Shown: piece after piece, positions 58,101 through 64,000 of the stretch
Layout of the letters: each line of letters starts with the position of its first letter
Position numbering within the stretch: position 1 is the first letter of the stretch
Origin: Mesorhizobium sp. B2-1-1
GTDB lineage: Bacteria; Pseudomonadota; Alphaproteobacteria; Rhizobiales; Rhizobiaceae
NCBI RefSeq assembly: GCF_006442975.2
Contig: NZ_CP083954.1
Coordinates: forward strand, 5,463,501-5,527,500
Direction of reading: 5' to 3'
Length of the DNA: 64,000 nucleotides
The notes under the pieces: model-generated
Databases searched by the model: none
What the model was told of the DNA's origin: nothing
Seen by the model: the letters and a program-made list of their open reading frames with translations, nothing else
Position numbers and translations under genes: made by a program

Positions 58101-58443
58101 GCAACGCATACGTCAGTCGGACATTATCGTCGTCGCACCCTACAACGCACAGGTGAACGCCCTGCGCGACGCATTGCCCGAGGGCATCCGCGTCGGCACC
58201 GTGGACAAGTTCCAGGGGCAGGAAGCGCCCGTCTGCCTGGTCTCGATGACCGCATCATCGGCCGAAGAAACGCCACGCGGCATGGACTTCTTGTTCTCGC
58301 TCAACCGTATCAATGTGGCAGTGTCTCGCGCCAAGGGCCTGGCGCTGGTCTTCGGTGCGCCGCGCCTGCGCGAGGCGAAGTGCGAGACTGTCGAACAGAT
58401 GCGGCTAGTGAACACGCTTTGTGCTCTAGGGGATATGCCATGA
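55168..58443 (+). CDS. TM0106-type RecB nuclease - DEDD exonuclease - SF1 helicase
   Basis: 1091 aa. Residues about 1-225 are a RecB/Cas4-like PD-(D/E)XK nuclease: D112 (GGWSDFLER), D132-x-K134 (VTDTKLKR), QxxxY (Q146, Y150), and Cys 21, 208, 211, 214 and 220 (PCADCSLCRWGDHC), enough for a Cas4-type Fe-S cluster. Residues about 310-485 are an RNase H-like exonuclease (D315-I-E317 in FYDIEGDP, D473 in YNRVDCIST). The C-terminus is a Dna2/UPF1-like SF1 helicase: GPPGTGKT 719-726, FVDEAGQ at about D830, VGDPRQLPQ, TVDKFQGQEAPV, NVAVSRAK. It overlaps the next gene by ATGA. Confidence 0.88.
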   Translation: MRNLDDRTLLSASDLMRFMGCAHATTLDLAYMRGAGPTPREDTEDAALLQKQGDAHEAAHLARLNTTGRSVVEIARGNLAHDAETTRAALAAGPEVVFQGAFLSGNWGGWSDFLERVEQPSALGSFSYEVTDTKLKRRPHPKHVLQLVLYSDLLTEIQGVAPKFAHVELGDRTRATLRLSDYAAYARMARTRLEGFVAEPQPTRPTPCADCSLCRWGDHCTNTWDAEDSLFNVANISRGQVKKLEAAGIKTMEALASLDHLIRGMAENTRVRLATQARLQHARKSGAPAFELRTPELGKGFDLLPAPQAGDIFYDIEGDPHFEGGLEYLHGVWFDGQFRAFWGHDHAAEAEALAELLEFFRTRLAAYPDARIYHYASYETTALRRLSTKYGIGEAFLDRLLRERRFVDLFAVVRGALIGSEANYSIKSMEAFYGRKRDGEVKTAGGSVVAYERWRETSDQQILDEIEDYNRVDCISTEELRDWLVSIRPATRWPTFGQDADAKEAEDDADTEALHSALAASGLPQDRQEMLFNLGLFHKREAKPAKWAVFDSVGKDEDDLIDDLDALAGLEALGAAEPVKRSMARTYRFPPQETKLRDGKSATVPVHDGPPATISIEALDLAARVITVKVGAAKAHLLTDRLTLHPDWPLDTNVIAAALRGVIADQCGARRLTAVDDLLSRAAPRLTGATPNLLNGADPIAGTMAVVAAMDGTVLPIQGPPGTGKTYVTARAILSLVRNGHRVGVASNSHEAIRNVLMGCLSALEDQGLPITLDLVHKVSGVDDGYPDGCAIRRTTDNAEASGSGHVVGGTAFFFARDENVQAFDWLFVDEAGQVGLANMIAMGRAARNIVMVGDPRQLPQVIQGAHPEPANLSCLDWMLGDHATVPPDRGIFLPASRRMHPEVCRFISDQVYEGRLTSHPDTARQSVTNTSFPTAGAFWVSVPHEGNAQIAPNEVAAIKAAAHDLLSGTWTDKDGTTQRIRQSDIIVVAPYNAQVNALRDALPEGIRVGTVDKFQGQEAPVCLVSMTASSAEETPRGMDFLFSLNRINVAVSRAKGLALVFGAPRLREAKCETVEQMRLVNTLCALGDMP

Positions 58444-60920
58444 GCGCACTTACACAGTCCCGCCGCGTTGTGTTTTACGACTCTGAAGGCGCGCCCTATC
58501 AGCCTGTGCGGCACGGCGACCGGGCTACGCGCAGATCGGTTTTCAAAATCAAGCCCAAAGGGGCGAGCAACCGCGCCGAAGATGCACTTCAGACTGAGGA
58601 TATCCTTGTGGTTGCTCGTGCCATGTTGATTGACGGGCTTGCCGCACGGTGCCAAGCCTTGGCCGGTGGAGACGTGAATTACCTGCGCTACGGCGCAGAA
58701 AAACTGCAACGCTACGAAATCGGCGAGGAGATTGCTCAAGCGCTAGGTATTCCAGCCAATGGGAGCGCTGGCGACATGGCCGTTGTCGTCTCGCGCCATG
58801 CAGTCGAAGGGGCGATGGATGCATTTGACCGCTATCGCCTCCATGGCGAGGGCGAAGAGGTCTTCGGTCGTTTTGGTGATCCGCGCGACTATTGGGTGCG
58901 CTCCACGCGCGAGCGCGACAGTCGTGTGTATCCGACCAAGCCAGTTGTCGGTTTCCTACTGAAGAAAACCGAACTCAACGGGGGCTGGGGTCAGAAGACA
59001 GATGCAGCCGCGCGGCTTCACAACGCTGGCTTCATTATTGTGGACGAAGATGACAGGCCCGTTCCTCCTCCCGAACGCTATGATCACCTTATACGCGACG
59101 CAGATCGCATACGTCTTTGCGCGCTGAATTACTTCATAGAGCCTGCACGAGAGCGCGATGCTCCCGAGGTGACGCTTCGCGCCAGCCAGATCGCCGAAGC
59201 AATGGGCCTGCGAGACGCATTCCCGAACATCTGCAGCGCGCTTGGTGGCGAGAAGTTCCAGCAATTGGCCAAGGTGCCGCCCCCAACCCATACCGAGCCG
59301 AACCCCAGCAGCTCGACCATTTTCACCTACAAGCTCGGATCACAAGCGCAGGCGGACACCGTGACAGAAGCAACAACAAAGCCAACGCCTTGGGCAACCA
59401 ACCTGCTCCTCTACGGACCACCCGGAACGGGCAAGACCTATCGGACGGCTTGGGAAGCAGTCCGGCTTTGTCTGGGCGAGCAATTTGCGGCGTCGTTTCA
59501 GGGCGACGAAAAGCGTGACGCGCTGATGGCCGAGTATCGGAGGCTGGTGAGCGAAGGACGGATCGAGTTCGTGACCTTCCACCAATCGATGTCTTACGAG
59601 GAATTCGTCGAAGGCCTACGGCCAAGCACCGGAGACGAAGCTGGTGAGGGGCCCGAGGAGGTGGAAATCAGCACTGGTTTCCGTCTGAAACCCCATGACG
59701 GCGTGTTCAAGCGAGTCAGCGAGCGGGCAAGGCTTGACCGGCCGGATGGGGGTACATCAGCACGGCTTGACCGTTCCGCCCGGGTGTTCAAGGTCGCGCT
59801 TGGAAGACGGCAAGTCGAGGATGACAGGATCCGCTTCGGTTTGGATCACGGCTTGATCCATGTTGGTTGGGGCGGGGACATTGACTGGTCAGACGAACGG
59901 TTCGACGATTTCAACGAAATCTTCTCGGAATGGAGAACGAAGAAGGATCCTGAAGCGACCGGCAATGATGGAAACGTCGTGATCACCTTCTCGTTCAGGG
60001 CCGACATGCAGGTTGGTGACTACGTCGTCGTCTCTGATGGACGGGACCGGGTTCAAGCATTTGGCAAAGTTGCCGGCGGATATTTCTACGATCCGGATGC
60101 TGCATTCCATCCGCACCGGCGTCATGTGGAGTGGCTTTGGCGCAACGACGAAGGGACTGAGCGCAGTCGCTTCTACTCGAATGCCTTCAGACGCCATTCA
60201 GTTTATAAGCTGAACCAGTCGCTCGTGGACTGGGACGCACTGGAAGCAATCGTTTTCGGTGAGGAGACACCTCGCGCAAGCCAGTCAGCACGGGATCATG
60301 TCCTGATCATCGACGAAATCAACCGTGCAAACATCTCCAAGGTCTTTGGTGAGTTGATCACGCTTCTGGAGCCCGACAAGCGGCTGGGCATGCAGAACGA
60401 GATCCGCCTGGTGTTGCCCTATTCGAAGAAGCCATTTGGCGTGCCGGCGAACCTGCACATCATCGGCACTATGAACACGGCCGACCGATCTATTGCCCTT
60501 CTGGACACCGCGCTACGCCGCCGCTTCGATTTCCGCGAACTGATGCCGAACCCGCTGGTCCTTTCGACGAATGTAGGCGGGATCGACCTGCAGAAGCTCC
60601 TGATGACGATCAACAACCGCATTGAATATCTATTCGACCGCGAACATCAGATCGGACACGCCTACTTCACTGGTTGCGCTACGCGCGACGCTGTCGAAGA
60701 GGTTATGCGTCACAAGGTCATCCCGTTACTGGCAGAATATTTCTATGAAGATTGGTCGAAAGTTGCCACGGTTCTGGGGGATTCAGGCTCCAGCCCAGGG
60801 AGGTTCTTAACGCGAGAGGAGCTGAAGGCGCCCTTTGGCTTGGAAATAGACGATTTTTCCGGCCCTAAGCTGCGCTGGAAGGTGAGGGATCAGTTCGATT
60901 TCTCGGAGTTCAGCGTCTGA
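58440..60920 (+). CDS. McrB-like AAA+ GTPase with inserted PUA/EVE-like domain
   Basis: 826 aa from ATG 58440, overlapping the helicase stop (ATGA). Residues 1-300 are a distinctive N-terminal region, including RVYPTKPVVGFLLKKTELNG. The AAA+ core has Walker A GPPGTGKT (326-333), VTFHQSMSYEEFVEGLRP, Walker B HVLIIDEINRANISKVFGEL (about 621-640), the McrB motif IIGTMNTADRSIALLDTALR and the RRRFDF arginine region. Between Walker A and B about 145 residues (448-592) are inserted that resemble an EVE/PUA base-reading fold (IHVGWGGDIDW, MQVGDYVVVSD). The McrC gene overlaps its stop. Confidence 0.86.
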   Translation: MSALTQSRRVVFYDSEGAPYQPVRHGDRATRRSVFKIKPKGASNRAEDALQTEDILVVARAMLIDGLAARCQALAGGDVNYLRYGAEKLQRYEIGEEIAQALGIPANGSAGDMAVVVSRHAVEGAMDAFDRYRLHGEGEEVFGRFGDPRDYWVRSTRERDSRVYPTKPVVGFLLKKTELNGGWGQKTDAAARLHNAGFIIVDEDDRPVPPPERYDHLIRDADRIRLCALNYFIEPARERDAPEVTLRASQIAEAMGLRDAFPNICSALGGEKFQQLAKVPPPTHTEPNPSSSTIFTYKLGSQAQADTVTEATTKPTPWATNLLLYGPPGTGKTYRTAWEAVRLCLGEQFAASFQGDEKRDALMAEYRRLVSEGRIEFVTFHQSMSYEEFVEGLRPSTGDEAGEGPEEVEISTGFRLKPHDGVFKRVSERARLDRPDGGTSARLDRSARVFKVALGRRQVEDDRIRFGLDHGLIHVGWGGDIDWSDERFDDFNEIFSEWRTKKDPEATGNDGNVVITFSFRADMQVGDYVVVSDGRDRVQAFGKVAGGYFYDPDAAFHPHRRHVEWLWRNDEGTERSRFYSNAFRRHSVYKLNQSLVDWDALEAIVFGEETPRASQSARDHVLIIDEINRANISKVFGELITLLEPDKRLGMQNEIRLVLPYSKKPFGVPANLHIIGTMNTADRSIALLDTALRRRFDFRELMPNPLVLSTNVGGIDLQKLLMTINNRIEYLFDREHQIGHAYFTGCATRDAVEEVMRHKVIPLLAEYFYEDWSKVATVLGDSGSSPGRFLTREELKAPFGLEIDDFSGPKLRWKVRDQFDFSEFSV

Positions 60921-62236
60921 TGCCTTCCTATACTGTGCTTGAATGGAAGGCACTGCCTCATGGTGATGGGGAGGGCTGCATTCCAGCACAACTTGCCAGC
61001 CGGCTGGTCTCACAAGCCAAAGCTTCACCCTTCTCGGGCCGAGGCAGCAGCGGGGTGCTGGAAGATCGACGAAATGAATTGCGGGCGCGTGGCGTGGTTG
61101 GAGTGCTGGCTGCTCAGGATTGCAGTCTCGAGATCCTACCCAAGATCGATGTCGGAATGACCGAAGGGTCCACGCAGGAGAAAGGCGAAATCCGCAAGCG
61201 TCTTGTTCACATGCTCGCGGTTGCACGGGATCTTAAGATCGAGACAGGGCGCATCACTGATCTCGACTGGCAGCGTGAGACGCTTCTCGAGATCCTGATC
61301 CGGATCTTTTGCGACAAGCTGACCGAAGCGGTCCGCCGTGGCATGCCCCGGCGATATATCAGCCAGGAGGATGACCTACCGGCCCTACGCGGCACACTCG
61401 ATGTGGCGCGTCAATTCACCTGCCACGCGGCGAACCCAGGGCGGCTTGCATGTCGCTTCGATGAGCTGTCGGAAGACATAGCCCTCAACCGCATCATGAA
61501 GGCAGCTGTTGCGCACCTATCCCGAATGTCGCGCAATACGGCAAATCAACAGCGCCTGCGTGAGTTGGCCTTCGTGTATGCGGATATCATGAAGATTCCA
61601 GCATCGGCATTGAAATGGGGGGAAGTCCTAACCGACCGCACCAATCGCGCGTGGCAGGATCTTTTCGGGATCGCACAGCTATTTCTACGGAACAGGTACC
61701 AAAGGACCAACAGCGGTGCAGGGCAAGGCACGGCGCTCCTGTTCGAGATGAACGCGCTTTTCGAGGAATACGTAGGTCGACTTGTCACGCGTGCCCTAGC
61801 CGGGACCGAATTTCGCGTTACGCGGCAGAGTGGGAGAAAATACTGCCTAACCTCCTTGGATGACGGCCGTGAGGTTTTCCAAACCATACCCGACATCCTA
61901 ATCTGGCGCGCTGGACAGGTCGCTCATGTCATCGACACAAAATGGAAGCGGATATCTGCGCGAATTGACGATCGGAAGCAGGATGTTTCTCAAAGTGACG
62001 TCTACCAGATGATGGCGTATGCCCATCTCTACAAGGCACCCCGGCTGACTCTGCTCTATCCCCATCACGAGGGGCTCGGCGACAAAGAGGGCGTTCAGGC
62101 GCAGTTCCTGATCACGGGTCTGGAGACGGTCCTCGAGACTGCAAGCGTCGACGTGGCCGAAGGAAAGGACATGGTGACACGCCTGAGAAACACCATACTC
62201 CTCGCGATCACGAAGGAGCATTCGGTTCCCCAGTGA
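60920..62236 (+). CDS. mcrC: McrC-family endonuclease subunit
   Basis: 438 aa. McrC provides the nuclease for McrB-driven cleavage. The N-terminal McrB-contact region has GVVGVLAAQDCSLEILPKID. The C-terminal PD-(D/E)XK site is TIPDILIW followed by HVIDTKWKRIS, with QSDVYQMMAYAHLYKAPRL beyond. The DTKW block replaces ExK-type spacing with an intact acidic-x-Lys. Start and McrB stop share a base (TGATG), so stoichiometric translation is likely. Confidence 0.9.
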   Translation: MPSYTVLEWKALPHGDGEGCIPAQLASRLVSQAKASPFSGRGSSGVLEDRRNELRARGVVGVLAAQDCSLEILPKIDVGMTEGSTQEKGEIRKRLVHMLAVARDLKIETGRITDLDWQRETLLEILIRIFCDKLTEAVRRGMPRRYISQEDDLPALRGTLDVARQFTCHAANPGRLACRFDELSEDIALNRIMKAAVAHLSRMSRNTANQQRLRELAFVYADIMKIPASALKWGEVLTDRTNRAWQDLFGIAQLFLRNRYQRTNSGAGQGTALLFEMNALFEEYVGRLVTRALAGTEFRVTRQSGRKYCLTSLDDGREVFQTIPDILIWRAGQVAHVIDTKWKRISARIDDRKQDVSQSDVYQMMAYAHLYKAPRLTLLYPHHEGLGDKEGVQAQFLITGLETVLETASVDVAEGKDMVTRLRNTILLAITKEHSVPQ

Positions 62237-62317
62237 TACCACCCCCCGCGATTTCAACCCCTGGACCGTGATCCCGCAGACGTCTTCGTTGAGGATCGGT
62301 TGCTGACGGAAGGCTTG

Positions 62318-62455
62318 ATGCGAATTCGCATACTGCCGCCTTCCGGGTGGGTCGATGTCGAATGCATTAGTTTTATGCACCAGATCTCTCAATTTTCGGA
62401 AGCCGAACGTTCGCGGATCGAAATCGGAAGCCAGGTTGGCAAGCTGGGTGCCTAA
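62318..62455 (+). CDS. Possible short ORF after McrC
   Basis: 45 codons from ATG 62318 to TAA 62453, in the same frame as McrC, which stops at 62236. The product includes LPPSGWVDVECISFMHQISQ and FSEAERSRIEIGSQVGKLGA, a protein-like reading, and codons between the McrC stop and this ATG are also open. No clear ribosome site. It may be a real small gene, or the tail of a decayed one overlapping the minus-strand pseudogene end. Confidence 0.3.
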   Translation: MRIRILPPSGWVDVECISFMHQISQFSEAERSRIEIGSQVGKLGA

Positions 62456-62784
62456 TGGGCACGAGGAGGCAGTTGTAGGACTCGCGCGGTGATGGCCTTT
62501 GGATGGCGGTCAATGGCCTTGCCGCTGCTATGGCCCGACGCGACTTCGACAAAGCCTACCCGCCCGTGCGTTCGCACGTTCTTTGGCAGCACTTCATCCT
62601 GCGAACCCTCCCGTACCCATAGGTTCTTCAGCGCCGCATCGAGGTCACCGCAAGCGCTCTCGGCGACGTAGGTCGGTCAAGGAGTGCCTAAGGCTTAGTT
62701 GATCACCAGCGTCAGCCGCCGGTCGCCCGACACGCGACAGAATTCACCGGGGAGAAGCGGTCCGCCCAGTTTGAAGTCTTCCAT
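62452..62784 (-). pseudogene. Decayed gene of unknown function with two in-frame stops
   Basis: Starting at ATG 62784 the frame reads MEDFKLGGPLLPGEFCRVSG and DRRLTLVIN, meets TAA, then seven codons later TGA, then continues in the same frame as TYVAESACGDLDAALKNLWV, REGSQDEVLPKNVRTHGRVG, FVEVASGHSSGKAIDRHPKA and a tail to TAG at 62452. Protein-like sequence on both sides of the stops in one frame indicates a pseudogene. The family is not recognised; the last residues look frameshifted. Confidence 0.55.
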
Positions 62785-62840
62785 GATCGCAAGCTCTCGG
62801 CGGTTCTAGATCAGCGATCCCCATGCGAAAATCGCGATCC

Positions 62841-64000
62841 TCATTCGTAGTCTGTCTCGTCGTCACTTCCATCGTCGGCCAGTCCTGACCGAGCGAAAAT
62901 GGCGTTGTGCTCTCTAATGTCAGCAAAAAAGCCTGGAACTATGCCAATACCCGAACGTTCGATAGCGTCATCAATGGCCACTATTTGGGCGGCACATCCA
63001 GGAAGAAAATAATTCCCAATCCGACCACGGTTGTCTTTGTAAACGTAGTTTTTCCTTAGTTCAGTTCGCAAAACAGCACCAAGCACGGCCAGTTCCGCCT
63101 TATACTTGGGTGAGAATAAAGTCGATGACACCGGGAAGCAGTCGAGCAGCCACTTTTTAAGATTGAAGCCATCTGATGCGACAGACCACCACCAATACCC
63201 TAGGGAACTGCAAAGCAACGCAAATACAATGTTCGCCTCTTCGTGCGTCCTGAATCGGTAGCCGGCAGTTCGTGCAGGAAGAGATGGCTTCCCATTCATA
63301 TCTGTCGTTTCCGGAATGTCTCGCCAAGCCGGAAACCAGTTATACGCTGTACCACCAACATAGACGGCGGGCTGTGGAAACTTTGGTGCCACAGATGAAA
63401 GCGTGGGGAACGAGATTGAGTCCCTAAGTTCAATCCCAAGCGGCAACTGTCGCGAGGTGAGATGTGCTAATGTCTTCGCTTGCACGTCGCTCCCGATTTT
63501 CGGCACGCGCGTTAGAGTCTCAACGTCGAATTCTGCATATCGAAGCACAGAAAACAAAGCATCCCGGGATTCAGCATTCCACCGCTGAAGCGCTGTTGTC
63601 GCATTTCGATGAGGTCTTGAGGACGATGCCCGTGAGAAGAGCGTGATTGAACATCGCGTTCTGACCTCATTACCAAAAAGAGCACTAGGTATGCGATCAA
63701 AATGCGACCACGTTGCCAGTGTCCCTTCGGCACTCAGTATTTTCCTTAGTTCTATGAATGGCCGCTTGGTCGAAAATGCAACTGAAAGTGGCAGTATCAT
63801 GCCAAACTGGCCAGAGTCCGACCGAAGCAATTTTAGGCTTCTCTCGACAACCAGAGTATAAAGGTCTTCGTCTCGGCTCCATCGCTCTAACGCACTTCGA
63901 AATGTACGTCTCAACAGGGGACGATCTATGTCACGGGGTATTTCCGCATACGGCGGATTTCCTATAATTACATCGAACCCCCCGCTCTCCATGATCCTGT
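62841..64000 (-). CDS. Eco57I-type N6-adenine DNA methylase, C-terminal part (cut by window edge)
   Basis: At least 386 residues; the frame stays open past base 64000, and the ATG at 63992 is probably internal. The methylase motif IV is FDVIIGNPPYAEIP, followed by DLYTLVVERSLKLLRSDSGQ, FGMILPLSVAFS and a specificity-domain-like C-terminus (PAVYVGGTAYNWFP, YRFRTHEEANIVFALLCSSL, GYWWWSVASDGFNLKKWLLD). It methylates adenine as part of a type IIG, PglX-like or similar system. It is convergent with McrC and has visibly lower GC than its neighbours, suggesting separate acquisition. Confidence 0.8.
   Translation of the reverse strand, partial: RIMESGGFDVIIGNPPYAEIPRDIDRPLLRRTFRSALERWSRDEDLYTLVVERSLKLLRSDSGQFGMILPLSVAFSTKRPFIELRKILSAEGTLATWSHFDRIPSALFGNEVRTRCSITLFSRASSSRPHRNATTALQRWNAESRDALFSVLRYAEFDVETLTRVPKIGSDVQAKTLAHLTSRQLPLGIELRDSISFPTLSSVAPKFPQPAVYVGGTAYNWFPAWRDIPETTDMNGKPSLPARTAGYRFRTHEEANIVFALLCSSLGYWWWSVASDGFNLKKWLLDCFPVSSTLFSPKYKAELAVLGAVLRTELRKNYVYKDNRGRIGNYFLPGCAAQIVAIDDAIERSGIGIVPGFFADIREHNAIFARSGLADDGSDDETDYE

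Noticed and set aside
53018..62236. Possible BREX, DISARM or CoCoNuT system
   Set aside because: No PglZ, BrxC/BrxL, DrmA/B, TerY or long coiled-coil partner is seen. Only the WYL gene and the edge methylase recall BREX, and they are not in BREX order.
62489..62702. Short plus-strand frames in the gap after McrC
   Set aside because: The minus strand gives a better protein-like reading (the pseudogene at 62452-62784).

Overview
The window looks like a chromosome segment of a high-GC alphaproteobacterium of the order Hyphomicrobiales, most likely Mesorhizobium or a close relative. Three things point there: the conserved order murA - DUF2948 - hisD - UPF0262 - phosphotyrosine phosphatase - infA - maf - yacG (21.5-27.2 kb); an alpha-galactoside (agp-like) operon under a divergent AraC regulator; and the palindromic intergenic repeats common in rhizobia (23.17 and 26.06 kb). 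Names come from reading motifs and family resemblance by eye; no database search was run.

Layout. 0.2-3.9 kb: a secreted von Willebrand A protein, a GlxA-type regulator and folD. 4.2-13.7 kb: a surface-polysaccharide cluster on both strands (chain-length/export protein, flippase, a DUF6492-like protein, a WecG/TagA transferase, GT4, GT2, O-antigen ligase). 13.7-15.2 kb: proC and a VapBC pair. 15.3-19.4 kb: a SAF-domain oxidoreductase divergent from a complete galactitol-type PTS (IIC, IIA, IIB). 19.4-21.4 kb: a Tat-exported multicopper oxidase and tRNA-Thr. 21.5-27.2 kb: the housekeeping block. 27.2-37.3 kb: an alpha-galactoside locus with two GH4 glycosidases flanking a peptide-type ABC transporter. 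37.4-44.6 kb: a second sugar ABC transporter with a Gfo/Idh - aldo/keto reductase fusion and another AraC regulator.

From 44.79 kb to the end the DNA looks like a genomic island inserted at tRNA-Phe(GAA): the tRNA is followed within 165 bp by a tyrosine integrase. The island carries an XRE regulator with twin palindromic operators, an Mre11/Rad50-like YhaO-YhaN pair, a WYL regulator with a HEPN protein, and divergently a translationally coupled operon of a RecB-nuclease/DEDD-exonuclease/SF1-helicase, an McrB-like GTPase with an inserted PUA/EVE-like domain, and McrC. A partial Eco57I-type adenine methylase enters from the right edge, and decayed gene pieces lie between modules.

The best candidate for a little-described system is 53.4-62.2 kb: a WYL sensor and HEPN putative RNase facing a three-gene nucleolytic operon. 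The inferred logic is recognition of modified or foreign DNA by McrB, cleavage by McrC and the helicase-nuclease, WYL control, and HEPN as a possible abortive arm. This is inference from domains, gene order and overlaps.
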